From NCBI GenBank assembly GCA_025998675.1, contig AP024673.1:1081221-1145220 (forward strand): a stretch of 64,000 nt of DNA, given 5' to 3'. This document shows, piece after piece, positions 17,456 through 25,976 of this stretch (positions are counted from its first letter, which is position 1; each line of letters starts with the position of its first letter). The notes below the pieces were generated by a model, which was not told where the DNA came from, did not search any database, and was given only the letters and a program-made list of their open reading frames with translations. A program made the translations under genes and the position numbers. The stretch is from Fimbriimonadales bacterium. Its GTDB lineage: Bacteria; Armatimonadota; Fimbriimonadia; Fimbriimonadales; GBS-DC.

Positions 17456-18649
17456 ATGGCGGCAACGATTCTGATAGTGGACGACGAACTGAACATTCGC
17501 CGCGTGCTGGAGCGCGCCTTTGCTAAGGAAGGCTACCAGGTCTACACGGCGGAGGGCGGGCATCAGGCGTTGCGACTCCTTGCTGAGACGCCCTGCGATT
17601 TGATGCTCACCGATGTGGTCATGCCCGACATGACGGGGCTGGAGCTGCTCAAGCGCGCCCGCAAGCAGCACCCGAACCTGCAGGTGGTGCTGATGACCGC
17701 CTACGGCACCATTCCAACGGCGGTGGAGGCGATGCGGGCAGGCGCGTATGATTTCCTGACCAAGCCGCTGGATATGGAAGTGCTGCGCAAAGTGACGCGC
17801 AACGCGCTGCGTGAGACCAGCAGCCCTTCCAAGCCCGCCGCACGCAAAACCGTCGCGCGCAAGCAGATTACATTCATCGGCGAGAGCCCCGCCATCCGCA
17901 AGGTGCTGGACATCGTCGAGCGAGTCGCGGATACGCGCACAACAGTTCTCATCACGGGCGAGAGCGGCACGGGCAAGGAGCTGATTGCCCGCATGCTGCA
18001 CGAGCGCAGCAGCCGCGCCGAGAAGCCGTTTGTTGCGCTCTCGTGCGCCGCTATCCCCGAAACGCTGCTGGAAGTCGAGCTCTTCGGCGCGGTTAAGGGC
18101 GCGTACACGGGCGCGGACGCCGACCGAATCGGCAAATTCGAGGCGGCGAACGGCGGCACGCTCTTCCTGGACGAAATCGGCGACATCCCGCCTGTGATTC
18201 AGGTCAAACTGCTGCGCGTGCTGCAGGAGCGCGAGATCGAGCGACTGGGCAGCAACACGCCCGTGCCCATCGATGTGCGCCTGATTACGGCGACCAATCG
18301 TGACCTGCAGGCGGCGGTCGATTCGGGCGTGTTTCGCAGCGACCTCTATTATCGCCTGCAGGTGGTGCATATCCACCTGCCCCCGCTGCGCGAGCGACGC
18401 GAAGACATCCCCCTGCTGGCGACGCACTTCCTCAACAAGTTCGCCGCCGAGAACGGGCGCGCCCTGCGCGAAATTAGCCCCGACGCGATGCGCCTCCTGC
18501 AAAACGCCTGCTGGAAGGGCAATGTACGCGAGCTGGAGAATGTCATCGAGTCGGCGGTGGTCTTAGCCCCGCCCGATGCAACGGTCTTACTGCCTGAACA
18601 CCTCCCTGCTCATCTCGCCGCCAGTGCAAAGGAACACCAGGCGGTATAA
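17456..18649 (+). CDS. NtrC-family sigma-54 activator lacking the DNA-binding domain
   Basis: This 397-residue protein has a receiver domain (1-120, phospho-acceptor Asp53 in LTDVVMPD) and an AAA+ sigma-54 interaction domain (about 140-370) with Walker A GESGTGKE and the sigma-54 loop GAYTGA (canonical GAFTGA). The protein stops about 20 residues after the end of the AAA+ domain ([19 protein letters not shown]). The usual Fis-type HTH is absent, and no HTH is found in other frames downstream. FlgR-like regulators are known to work without this domain. It lies 56 bp after its likely cognate kinase. Confidence 0.92.
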   Translation: MAATILIVDDELNIRRVLERAFAKEGYQVYTAEGGHQALRLLAETPCDLMLTDVVMPDMTGLELLKRARKQHPNLQVVLMTAYGTIPTAVEAMRAGAYDFLTKPLDMEVLRKVTRNALRETSSPSKPAARKTVARKQITFIGESPAIRKVLDIVERVADTRTTVLITGESGTGKELIARMLHERSSRAEKPFVALSCAAIPETLLEVELFGAVKGAYTGADADRIGKFEAANGGTLFLDEIGDIPPVIQVKLLRVLQEREIERLGSNTPVPIDVRLITATNRDLQAAVDSGVFRSDLYYRLQVVHIHLPPLRERREDIPLLATHFLNKFAAENGRALREISPDAMRLLQNACWKGNVRELENVIESAVVLAPPDATVLLPEHLPAHLAASAKEHQAV

Positions 18650-18650
18650 T
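18645..18650 (+). promoter_or_regulatory. -10 element of the Gfo/Idh/MocA gene (likely leaderless)
   Basis: GCGGTATAAT overlaps the stop codon of the sigma-54 activator and lies 9 nt before the ATG at 18660. No Shine-Dalgarno sequence is present between them. Confidence 0.65.
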
Positions 18651-18659
18651 TCAGCCGTT

Positions 18660-19889
18660 ATGAGCCTGACTCGTCGCGAGTTTTTGAAGCGGAGCGCGGT
18701 TGCGGCGGCGGCAGCCTCGTTCAGCACGCTGATTGCACGCGCCAGTTCGCAGGAGAAGGTGCGGGTGGGCGTGATCGGCGCGGGCGCACAGGGACAGAAC
18801 CTCCTCCGCCAGCTGATGAGCATGCCCAGCGCCGAGGTGGTCGCCGTGTGCGATGTGTACGCGCCGAACCGTATCCGCGCCGTTGAGCTGACCCAGTTCC
18901 GCGCGCAGGGCTACAGCGACTACCGCGCCCTGCTGGAGCGCAACGACATCGAAGCGGTCGTGATTGCCACCCCGCTCCACCTGCACGCGCCGATGACCAT
19001 CGACGCGCTGCAGGCGGGCAAGCATGTGTTCTGCGAGAAGGCAATCGCCTACAGCGTCGACGAGGCGCGCCAGATGGCGCAGACCGCCCAGCGCACGGGC
19101 AAAATCCTGCAAATCGGGCACCAGCGCCACTACAACGACACCTACACGCAGGCGTACTGGCTCATCAAAGAGGGCGCCATCGGCAAAATCACCCATGTGC
19201 GCGTGCTGTGGCATCGCAACAACAGCTGGCGACGCTCCGTGCCCGACCCGAAGTTCGAACGGCTGCTCAACTGGCGGCTCTACAAAGACTTCTCGCACGG
19301 GCTACTGACCGAGCTGGCGAGCCACCAGCTCGATGTGGTCAACTGGTTCCTGGGCGCGTTGCCGATCTCGGTGATGGGCTTCGGCGGCGTCGACTACTGG
19401 AAGGATGGGCGCGAGGTGTACGATAATGTGGAGCTGATTTTCAACTACCCCGGCGGCGTGCGCGTGATGTATACCAGCATCACCACGAACGCTTACGATG
19501 GGTACGGCGAATGGTTTTTCGGCGACAAGGGCACGATGGTGCTGACGAACGAGACTTCGGGGCTGCTGTTCCGCGAGCGCAACGCCGAGAAGCTGGAATG
19601 GGAGGACGACGCGAACACGGTGCAGGTGGATGGTCGCCGTGCGGTGGTGATTGAGCCGACGCCGACGCGCCGCGCCCCGCAACGCGGCGAGCAACTTGCG
19701 CAGGCGGGACAGCGCAACGCCTACTATGCCGAGCTGGAACACTTTTTGCAGTGCGTGCGCACGGGCGAGACGCCGAAATGCACCGCCGCCGACGCGCTGC
19801 CCGCGCTTACCTGTGTGCTGGGCGCGAAGACCGCCATCGAAACGGGCGCCGTCTACGAATTCAAGCCCGACGAGTTCCGTATCACATAG
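18660..19889 (+). CDS. Gfo/Idh/MocA family oxidoreductase with Tat signal
   Basis: This 409-residue protein opens with a twin-arginine signal (TRREFLKRSAVAAAAASF), followed by a Rossmann dinucleotide fold (VRVGVIGAGAQGQ) and the family motif CEKAIAY, a variant of the common CEKP(L/M). His in GHQRHYN is typical of the catalytic region. Such enzymes oxidise or epimerise sugars or inositols with NAD(P); the Tat signal indicates folding with cofactor before export. The frame is open to 18576, but the Tat motif and the promoter fix the start at 18660. Confidence 0.92.
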   Translation: MSLTRREFLKRSAVAAAAASFSTLIARASSQEKVRVGVIGAGAQGQNLLRQLMSMPSAEVVAVCDVYAPNRIRAVELTQFRAQGYSDYRALLERNDIEAVVIATPLHLHAPMTIDALQAGKHVFCEKAIAYSVDEARQMAQTAQRTGKILQIGHQRHYNDTYTQAYWLIKEGAIGKITHVRVLWHRNNSWRRSVPDPKFERLLNWRLYKDFSHGLLTELASHQLDVVNWFLGALPISVMGFGGVDYWKDGREVYDNVELIFNYPGGVRVMYTSITTNAYDGYGEWFFGDKGTMVLTNETSGLLFRERNAEKLEWEDDANTVQVDGRRAVVIEPTPTRRAPQRGEQLAQAGQRNAYYAELEHFLQCVRTGETPKCTAADALPALTCVLGAKTAIETGAVYEFKPDEFRIT

Positions 19890-19953
19890 GAGCTTGTATC
19901 GAGGCGCGCAGTATCTTAACACGCCCTTAACATCCGAAGCGGGTATCCTGTAA

Positions 19954-20769
19954 GTGGTGGAGCGAATCACTTTGGACACACAGTCGGCAACCTCAGCAGG
20001 GCAGCAGGCGACGCCTCCCGCGCGGATGTCGGCGCGTCAGCTCAACCTCTACTATGGCGACTTCCACGCGCTCAAGGATGTCAATCTGGACATTCGCTCC
20101 AACAGCATCACCGCGCTGATTGGTCCTTCGGGCTGCGGCAAAAGCACTTTTTTGCGCTGCCTCAACCGCATGAACGACCTCATCGAGGGCGTGCGAATCA
20201 CGGGCACAGTCACGCTGGATGGCAAAGATATCCGCGACCCCGATGTGGATGTGGTGGATCTGCGCAAGCGCGTCGGGATGGTGTTCCAGAAGCCGAACCC
20301 GTTCCCGATGAGCATCTACGACAATGTTGCCTACGGTCCGCGCATGCATGGCATCCGCGACAAGCGCGTGCTGGACGAGATTGTGGAGACCAGCCTGCGG
20401 CAGGCGGCGCTGTGGAACGAGGTGAAAGACAAACTCAAGCAGTCGGGCATGGCGCTCTCGGGCGGGCAGCAGCAGCGCCTGTGCATCGCCCGCGTGCTGG
20501 CGGTCAACCCTGAAGTGATTCTGATGGACGAGCCGACCTCTGCGCTTGACCCGACGGCGACCTTCTACATCGAGGAGCTGCTGGCGGAGCTGAAGAAGGA
20601 CTACACCATCGTAATCGTCACGCACGGGATGCAACAGGCGGCGCGCATCTCGGACTACACGGGCTTTTTCATGATGGGCGCGCTGCACGAGTTCGACGCG
20701 ACCGAGAAAATCTTCACCAACCCCAGCAAAAAAGAGACCGAAGACTACATTCGCGGGCGGTTCGGTTAA
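19954..20769 (+). CDS. pstB: Phosphate ABC transporter ATP-binding protein
   Basis: This 271-residue ATPase energises high-affinity phosphate uptake. It has Walker [10 protein letters not shown], the Q-loop in [15 protein letters not shown] (characteristic of PstB), signature LSGGQQQR, Walker [14 protein letters not shown] and the switch His in IVTHGMQQA. No pstS, pstC, pstA or phoU is next to it, so the permease must be encoded elsewhere. The start is GTG 19954 or GTG 19957; a TATCCT element at 19944-19949 places the likely transcript start at the second GTG. Confidence 0.94.
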   Translation: MVERITLDTQSATSAGQQATPPARMSARQLNLYYGDFHALKDVNLDIRSNSITALIGPSGCGKSTFLRCLNRMNDLIEGVRITGTVTLDGKDIRDPDVDVVDLRKRVGMVFQKPNPFPMSIYDNVAYGPRMHGIRDKRVLDEIVETSLRQAALWNEVKDKLKQSGMALSGGQQQRLCIARVLAVNPEVILMDEPTSALDPTATFYIEELLAELKKDYTIVIVTHGMQQAARISDYTGFFMMGALHEFDATEKIFTNPSKKETEDYIRGRFG

Positions 20770-20774
20770 GCGGG

Positions 20775-20780
20775 TACAAT
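20775..20780 (+). promoter_or_regulatory. -10 element of accC (likely leaderless)
   Basis: GGGTACAAT lies just after the pstB stop codon and 10 nt before the GTG start of accC. There is no ribosome-binding site in the gap. Confidence 0.55.
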
Positions 20781-20790
20781 ACCCCCTGCT

Positions 20791-22158
20791 GTGTTCCGTA
20801 AAATCCTGATTGCCAATCGTGGCGAGATTGCCGTGCGCGTGATTCGCGCCTGCAAGGAGCTGAGCATCCAGAGCGTGGCGGTCTACTCGGAGGCGGACCG
20901 CGACGCGCTGCATGCGCAACTGGCGGACGAGGCGGTGTGTATCGGCGCGCCGCCCAGCGCGGAGAGCTACCTGAACATCCCGCATATTCTGATGGCGGCG
21001 CAAATCACGGGCGCGGAGGCGGTTCACCCGGGCTATGGCTACCTCTCCGAGCGCGCCAGCTTCGCCGAAGCGTGCGCCGCGCAGGGGATTAAGTTCATCG
21101 GTCCGACGCCCGACGCCATCCGAAAGATGGGCGACAAGTCGCTGGCGCGCGCGATTGCCCATCAGGCAGGCGCGCCTGTGCTGCCCGGCACGGAACACGC
21201 GCTGCAGAGCGAGGATGAAGCCATCGCCGCCGCGCGGGAGATCGGATTCCCCCTGCTGATTAAGGCGGCGGCAGGCGGCGGCGGACGGGGCATCCGCCGC
21301 GTGATGAGCGAGGACGACCTGCTGCCCGCGCTGCGTATTGCCCAGTCGGAAGCGCAAGCCGCCTTCGGCTCGCCCGAAGTCTATCTGGAGAAATACATCC
21401 CCGAACCGCGCCATATCGAAGTGCAGATTCTGGCGGACGAACACGGCAAGGTGTTGCACTTGCACGAGCGCGAGTGCTCCATTCAGAACCCGCGCCACCA
21501 GAAGATGATTGAGGAAGCCCCTGCGCCGAACCTGCGCCCCGAAACGCGCCGCGCGCTCGGCGACGCGGCGGTCAAAGTCGCCCAGGCAGTCGGCTACCAG
21601 AACGCAGGCACGATAGAGTTTCTGGTGGACGCCGACGAAAACTTCTACTTTATCGAGATGAACACACGCCTGCAGGTGGAACATCCCGTCACCGAGGCGA
21701 TTACAGGCATCGATATTGTGCAGTGGCAGATTCGGATTGCGGCAGGCGAACCGTTGCCTTTTGAACAGAGCGACATCCGGGTCAACGGGCACGCCATCGA
21801 GGCGCGCCTGACCGCCGAAATCCCCGAACAGGACTTCACCCCCTCTACAGGGCGCATCAGCGAGTGGACGCCGCCGGGCGGACCCGGTGTGCGGGTGGAC
21901 AGCCATCTCTACACGGGCTACAGCATCCCGCCGTATTACGACCCACTGCTGGCGAAGATTATCGTGCATGCGCCCACGCGCGAGACGGCGGTGGCGCGGC
22001 TGGCGCGCGCGCTGCACGAGACGCGCATCGCAGGCGTGCAGACCTGTCGCGACTTTCTGCTGCGGATTGCGCACACCGACGAGTTCCGAGCAGGCGCGGT
22101 TTCCACGCCGTTTGTGCCGCGCCTGCTGCGGGGTGGGGTTGCAGGAGGCGCGCGATGA
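20791..22158 (+). CDS. accC: Biotin carboxylase subunit
   Basis: This 455-residue protein is the ATP-grasp subunit that carboxylates biotin on the carrier protein, the first step of acetyl-CoA (or another acyl-CoA) carboxylase. It has MFRKILIANRGEIAVRVIRACKEL, the ATP loop KAAAGGGGRGIRR, and the catalytic EMNTRLQVEHPVTE stretch with Arg and Glu residues. The length matches stand-alone AccC. No accB, or any carboxyltransferase gene, flanks it, which is unusual. It is coupled to nusB by an ATGA overlap. Confidence 0.95.
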   Translation: MFRKILIANRGEIAVRVIRACKELSIQSVAVYSEADRDALHAQLADEAVCIGAPPSAESYLNIPHILMAAQITGAEAVHPGYGYLSERASFAEACAAQGIKFIGPTPDAIRKMGDKSLARAIAHQAGAPVLPGTEHALQSEDEAIAAAREIGFPLLIKAAAGGGGRGIRRVMSEDDLLPALRIAQSEAQAAFGSPEVYLEKYIPEPRHIEVQILADEHGKVLHLHERECSIQNPRHQKMIEEAPAPNLRPETRRALGDAAVKVAQAVGYQNAGTIEFLVDADENFYFIEMNTRLQVEHPVTEAITGIDIVQWQIRIAAGEPLPFEQSDIRVNGHAIEARLTAEIPEQDFTPSTGRISEWTPPGGPGVRVDSHLYTGYSIPPYYDPLLAKIIVHAPTRETAVARLARALHETRIAGVQTCRDFLLRIAHTDEFRAGAVSTPFVPRLLRGGVAGGAR

Positions 22159-22607
22159 ACGGCAAGCCGACGGGCAGACGCGCCGTGCGGGAATGGGCGC
22201 TGCGCGCGCTCTACCAGATAGACCTCGGCGGCAAGCCCGCTGAAGAGGCGGTCGAAGAGGTACTGAGCGTCGCCGCACTGGAGACCGACGACGCCAGCGC
22301 CGTGCGCGAACTGGTGCTGGGGACCACGCGCGCCCAACACACCGAGTTAGACCCCCTCATCCAGCAGTACGCCCGCGGCTGGACCATCGACCGCATGGCA
22401 GTGATTGACCGCAACATCCTCCGCCTCGCACTCTACGAGCTGCGCCATCACCCGGAGCAGCCGTTCAAAGTGGTCATCAACGACGCTATCGAACTGGCGA
22501 AGAAATACAGCACGGCTGAATCGGGGCGATTCGTGAACGGCATTCTGGGCGCGATTGTGCGCCAGATGTACCCCGACGAGGCAGGCGAATCGCAGGAACA
22601 GGGCTAA
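22155..22607 (+). CDS. nusB: Transcription antitermination factor NusB
   Basis: This 150-residue all-helical protein binds boxA RNA with NusE (S10) and supports rRNA antitermination. It has GRRAVREWALRALYQID near the N-terminus and the C-terminal signature VVINDAIELAKKYSTAESGRFVNGILG. ATG 22155 overlaps the accC stop, with GGAGG 7 nt upstream. The frame remains open upstream inside accC but carries no NusB sequence there. It ends head-on against the glycosyltransferase gene with no spacer. Confidence 0.96.
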   Translation: MNGKPTGRRAVREWALRALYQIDLGGKPAEEAVEEVLSVAALETDDASAVRELVLGTTRAQHTELDPLIQQYARGWTIDRMAVIDRNILRLALYELRHHPEQPFKVVINDAIELAKKYSTAESGRFVNGILGAIVRQMYPDEAGESQEQG

Positions 22608-23954
22608 CTACGCCGCCTGAAGCGTGCGTCCCAGCAGCAACTCGAACATCGCTCGATTCAAATCGGCGCCCTGCATACCCGACTCGACCAGCCTCCAGTA
22701 GCCCTCGACGCGGAGCAGCTCCGACTCGCGATACAGGTGCAGCGGCGGTAAGGTAGCGTCGGCAAAGAGGCGGAGTCCCAGCGACTCGGCGCGCAGGCAA
22801 AGGTGGCGATCTTCGCCTGTATGCAGGCTCCCGCGCAACTCGCTGAAGCCGACGCCCGCTTCTATCGCGCGACGCGAAATCAGCGTACACGCGCCCAGCC
22901 CGCTCACGCGATAGACGCCCGAATAGAACGCCAGCGCGCTCAGGAACGCCTCTGTGCGCCGCACTTGCTCGTCGCGCTCCAGCGTCTGCTTGCGGCGCAC
23001 CCGATACAGGTTGTAATGGTCAGCGTACCACACATTCGGCAGGGGCGGCTTGTCGTGCGACCATACCGTCCAGAAGACCTGCGCGAGGATGTCCCGCTGA
23101 CAACTTACCATGCGGCGCAGCGTCTGGGGATGCAACACAAGGTCGCTATCCACCAGAAACACATAGTCGTAGTCATGCTGCAAGGCGGCGTGTAGCATGC
23201 CGTCCTTGATGGCTGCCAGTCGCCAGATGAGGCTCTCCGTCCAGTGGTGGCTGGCTTCCGTGCGCTGGTATGGTTCGGCGACGGGCAGGCGCAGGCAGTG
23301 TACGGGCGCGCTCACCTGCCCCTTGAAGGCGCGAAGCATCTGCGACGCCTGTGCGTCGTCGTTATTGTCCACAAACAGGTAGGCGATCTCCAGCCCCGTT
23401 GTGTCCAGACGCCTGAGTCCCTCCAGAAAGTGTTGCAGGATAGCAGGCTTCTGGCGCACGGGCGAGGCAATCAACACGCGCGGCGTGGCAGCGCTTGTCT
23501 GGTGCTGCGCTTCCCGGTCGCGCACGGCGACGACAATCACGCCGTCGTCGGGTTCTTCGGTCATCTCGTTGTGCGTTTGATAGCCCAGCGCCTGCCAGTC
23601 GATAGAGTGCGCCGCCTGCCAGGGCGCCAGTATCAACTCCCAGCGCGCATTCACCGTGCGCACGGCGTTCAGAATCGGCGCCAGCGGCTGCGACGCCTCC
23701 ACGAGGGCAACGACACAGTCGCACCGAAACCCGCTGGGCAGCGCCGCGAGATATTTCTGTCCGCATGCGGGCAGTGTCGGACTGGGAGGGTCTGCTGTCA
23801 GCCCAAACACCGTGCTGTAGGGCATGAAGTATTGCAGGTATTGCGTTGTCGCGCCGTCGGCGGCATGTAAATCCAACACGGTGCGACTCTGGTGCAACGG
23901 GAAGGGCATATTCTCCAGCGCCAGTTGCGCCAAGCGTAGCCTGCGGGTATGCAT
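22608..23954 (-). CDS. Glycosyltransferase-like protein with degenerate N-terminal methyltransferase-like domain
   Basis: This 448-residue protein has two parts. Residues about 1-150 resemble a Rossmann SAM-binding fold (VLDLHAADGATTQYLQYF) but lack clear catalytic motifs. Residues about 155-430 look like a GT-A glycosyltransferase: VLIASPVRQKP at the start, VDNNDD, DYDYVFLVDSDLVL carrying the DxD metal site, and RRAIEAGVGFSELRGSLHTGEDRHLCLRAESLGLRLFAD, arranged like GT2 enzymes. It probably modifies a surface glycan or glycoprotein. GATAAT lies 7 nt before the ATG. The acceptor is unknown. Confidence 0.65.
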   Translation of the reverse strand: MHTRRLRLAQLALENMPFPLHQSRTVLDLHAADGATTQYLQYFMPYSTVFGLTADPPSPTLPACGQKYLAALPSGFRCDCVVALVEASQPLAPILNAVRTVNARWELILAPWQAAHSIDWQALGYQTHNEMTEEPDDGVIVVAVRDREAQHQTSAATPRVLIASPVRQKPAILQHFLEGLRRLDTTGLEIAYLFVDNNDDAQASQMLRAFKGQVSAPVHCLRLPVAEPYQRTEASHHWTESLIWRLAAIKDGMLHAALQHDYDYVFLVDSDLVLHPQTLRRMVSCQRDILAQVFWTVWSHDKPPLPNVWYADHYNLYRVRRKQTLERDEQVRRTEAFLSALAFYSGVYRVSGLGACTLISRRAIEAGVGFSELRGSLHTGEDRHLCLRAESLGLRLFADATLPPLHLYRESELLRVEGYWRLVESGMQGADLNRAMFELLLGRTLQAA

Positions 23955-24006
23955 AGGTAAAATTATCGGTATTGTGGGTGAGAATCGCTATCCCCCGCGT
24001 ATCCCC

Positions 24007-24034
24007 TTGACATGCCTGTGGTTTGGGGTATAAT
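24007..24034 (+). promoter_or_regulatory. Strong sigma-70 promoter of the prepilin gene
   Basis: TTGACA (24007-24012), a 16-bp spacer and TATAAT (24029-24034) form the best housekeeping promoter in the window. It is followed by AAGGAGG (24055-24061) 6 nt before ATG 24068. Both promoter and ribosome-binding site predict very high expression. Confidence 0.85.
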
Positions 24035-24067
24035 AGGGAATCATACACCATCTTAAGGAGGTTCTCT

Positions 24068-24889
24068 ATGATGCATCGTCGTGGCTTTACACTGATTGAG
24101 TTGCTGGTCGTGATTGCGATCATCGCCATTCTGGCGGCGATCCTGTTCCCTGTGTTTGCGCAGGCGCGTGAGCAGGCGCGCAAGACCCAGTGTCTGTCCA
24201 ACGGGCGTCAGCTTGGAACTGCGATTATGATGTACGCCCAGGACTATGACGAAGCCATCGTCGGATGGTTCAAGGTCACCGAGTACGCTGGGCAGCCCCT
24301 GTGGGAGCGCTTCTGGATCGGCATGCTGAACCCGTATGTCAAGAGCGAGGTGAACCGCCCGCCTGCAGGACAGCGCTGGGTGGCTGGCGGCACGCCGAAA
24401 GGGATGTACGCATGCCCTTCGTGGAGCCAGAGCAACTACCTGCGCGGCGCGAACATGCCGGACTGCTACCCCGGCGCGCTGGATCCGTACTTCCCGCCCA
24501 CGGAAGTCTTCTCGCACTACGGGATGGTCTTCCAGATGGCGCAGCGCGGCGGCGCGGGCACCCAGCAGAACCCCTACTACCACTATGCGGGTAGCCTTGT
24601 GTACCCTGCCGCCAGCGGCGGTCTGACCCGCTATCTCGCGGAGATTCGCCGACCGGGTGAGACCATCCTGATGGGTGATGGCATCACCATGCTCGATCGC
24701 GGTCCGACCTATGTGGTCATCTCGCTGGGTTGCGAGTCGCAGTTCATCCACCAGGAAGGCAGCAACTTCGTGTTCCTGGATGGGCACTCCAAGTACATCG
24801 CGCGCAACTCGGAGCGCTACCTGCAGTCCACGACCGAGAACGGGCAGACGGTCTACTTCATGCGCTACTACACCTTCTCGATGGAGTAA
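24068..24889 (+). CDS. Type IV prepilin-like / DUF1559-like protein with H-X9-DG motif
   Basis: This 273-residue protein has the class III signal [19 protein letters not shown], with cleavage expected between Gly and Phe, and the [12 protein letters not shown] helix typical of Armatimonadota pseudopilins. The C-terminal half has an [13 protein letters not shown] stretch that fits H-X9-DG. Such proteins are abundant in this phylum and in Planctomycetota and are probably secretion pseudopilins or pilus subunits. It is followed at once by a lipoprotein gene (3 bp gap). Strong promoter and ribosome-binding site. Confidence 0.92.
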   Translation: MMHRRGFTLIELLVVIAIIAILAAILFPVFAQAREQARKTQCLSNGRQLGTAIMMYAQDYDEAIVGWFKVTEYAGQPLWERFWIGMLNPYVKSEVNRPPAGQRWVAGGTPKGMYACPSWSQSNYLRGANMPDCYPGALDPYFPPTEVFSHYGMVFQMAQRGGAGTQQNPYYHYAGSLVYPAASGGLTRYLAEIRRPGETILMGDGITMLDRGPTYVVISLGCESQFIHQEGSNFVFLDGHSKYIARNSERYLQSTTENGQTVYFMRYYTFSME

Positions 24890-24892
24890 ACC

Positions 24893-25078
24893 ATGCGAAC
24901 GACTATGCGCAAACTGTTGCTGTGCCTGACGGCGTTGCTGAGCGTGTTGCTGGCGTTCGGTCTCAGCGCGTGTGGCAGCTCGTCTGAAGAGAAGCAAGCA
25001 GAGGGCTACTACGAAGGTCCGATGCAGCCGAAGAGCGACCGCGTCGGCTCGCCCGGACAGCAACAGGGCGGACAGTAA
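24893..25078 (+). CDS. Small lipoprotein sharing a GYYEGPM-x-PKS motif with the next gene
   Basis: This 61-residue protein has a lipoprotein signal peptide ending in LSAC (lipobox, Cys27). The mature part is only about 35 residues and contains EGYYEGPMQPKSDRVGSPG, then a Gln/Gly tail. The next-but-one small gene repeats the motif as GYYEGPMLPKSQRMGPPG. GGAG at the end of the prepilin gene serves as the ribosome-binding site, so the two are probably co-translated. I do not recognise the family. The position suggests an accessory to the pilin-like protein. Confidence 0.75.
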   Translation: MRTTMRKLLLCLTALLSVLLAFGLSACGSSSEEKQAEGYYEGPMQPKSDRVGSPGQQQGGQ

Positions 25079-25088
25079 ACTCCTTCTA

Positions 25089-25118
25089 CCGTCGCGCTCC
25101 CAGTAGGGGGCGCGACGG
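25089..25118 (+). terminator. Stem-loop between the two small genes
   Basis: A perfect 9-bp stem (CCGTCGCGC / GCGCGACGG) closes a 12-base loop. There is no U-run, so it may be a weak terminator or an mRNA-stabilising hairpin that sets the ratio of the two small proteins. Confidence 0.45.
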
Positions 25119-25128
25119 CTCTCGGGCT

Positions 25129-25350
25129 ATGGAAACCACAAAGCGCAATCTGGGCATTTTGCTGGTGTTAGGCGTTGTGCTGGCAGCGGTCGCTTTCTTT
25201 CTGCGCTACCGTGCGGAGCAGCCTCCGCCTCCCTCGGCGCCGGGCTACTACGAGGGACCGATGCTCCCCAAGAGCCAGCGCATGGGACCACCAGGCGGCG
25301 GTGCGCCTGCCGCGGCGCCGCAGCAGCCTCCCGCGCCTTCAGGGAAATAG
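25129..25350 (+). CDS. Small single-pass membrane protein with GYYEGPM-x-PKS motif
   Basis: This 73-residue protein has an N-terminal membrane anchor (LGILLVLGVVLAAVAFFL), a short basic stretch, then the motif GYYEGPMLPKSQRMGPPG and a Pro/Ala tail. The motif is shared with the lipoprotein 50 bp upstream although the membrane anchors are unrelated. That suggests a short ligand-like peptide delivered by two different anchoring modes. The last 12 bp overlap the convergent PilZ gene. The function is unknown. Confidence 0.65.
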   Translation: METTKRNLGILLVLGVVLAAVAFFLRYRAEQPPPPSAPGYYEGPMLPKSQRMGPPGGGAPAAAPQQPPAPSGK

Positions 25351-25890
25351 CTTCCGCAGCCAGAGCGCGTCGGAGCGGTTCAGCTCCACAAACACGGCGC
25401 CGATGTAGAACTGCGCGTCGCCGTTCGGTCGACAGTGGCGCGCCTCGATAGTACTTATCAGCGGCTCGCCTAATCCCACCAGATTCATTTGCAGGCGACC
25501 GCGCGTCCCGATCTCTATCGACACGGGCGCGAGGATGCCTACACCGCTTACACTGATATTCACCACACTGACCGTTAGCGTTGCGTCCCCCAGCTGCAGC
25601 TGCGCCTCGGCGCGAATGCTGTAGCGCTTGCGGGTGCGCCGCTCTGCATGCCGGGCAGGTGTAATCGGCGTCAGCAGAACGGAAGTGGGGTCTATGATTG
25701 CCGCCTGCGCCGTCAACTGGCGCGGCGCGCCTCCCACGCACAGCGTAGCCTGCACCAGGCCGCCGCTCCGACCGATGAGCGCCGCATTCTCGACATGCAC
25801 GACAAAGCTCTGGCGCTCCGAGTCCACCCGCGCCAGCCGCCCCTCACAAGTATTGCCCGTTTGCGGCGAGTAGATTTGCACCTGCATCAT
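25339..25890 (-). CDS. PilZ domain protein (c-di-GMP effector)
   Basis: This 183-residue protein has an N-terminal beta-rich YcgR-like part and a C-terminal PilZ domain with both c-di-GMP motifs: RRTRKRYSIR (RxxxR type) and NISVSGVGI ((D/N)xSxxG). PilZ proteins bind cyclic di-GMP and alter motility, pili or polysaccharide export. It is divergent from the chemoreceptor gene and lies next to a pilin-like gene, which fits a motility role. ATG 25888-25890 is chosen; an upstream in-frame TTG at 25902 is less likely. Confidence 0.85.
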   Translation of the reverse strand: MMQVQIYSPQTGNTCEGRLARVDSERQSFVVHVENAALIGRSGGLVQATLCVGGAPRQLTAQAAIIDPTSVLLTPITPARHAERRTRKRYSIRAEAQLQLGDATLTVSVVNISVSGVGILAPVSIEIGTRGRLQMNLVGLGEPLISTIEARHCRPNGDAQFYIGAVFVELNRSDALWLRKLFP

Positions 25891-25920
25891 GACGCCTGAC
25901 AAGTTATTCCATATCCCCCC

Positions 25921-25948
25921 TCAAGATTTTGTGCCCCACGCCGAATAA
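25921..25948 (+). promoter_or_regulatory. FliA (sigma-28)-type promoter of the chemoreceptor
   Basis: TCAAGATT, an 11-bp spacer and GCCGAATAA resemble the consensus TAAAGTTT-N11-GCCGATAA. Only one extra A is inserted in the -10 part. It lies 28 nt before the ATG of the methyl-accepting protein. A FliA-type sigma factor is encoded at 46095-46874. Confidence 0.55.
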
Positions 25949-25976
25949 TTCTCCCGACGAACAAGGACGGTGCGCC

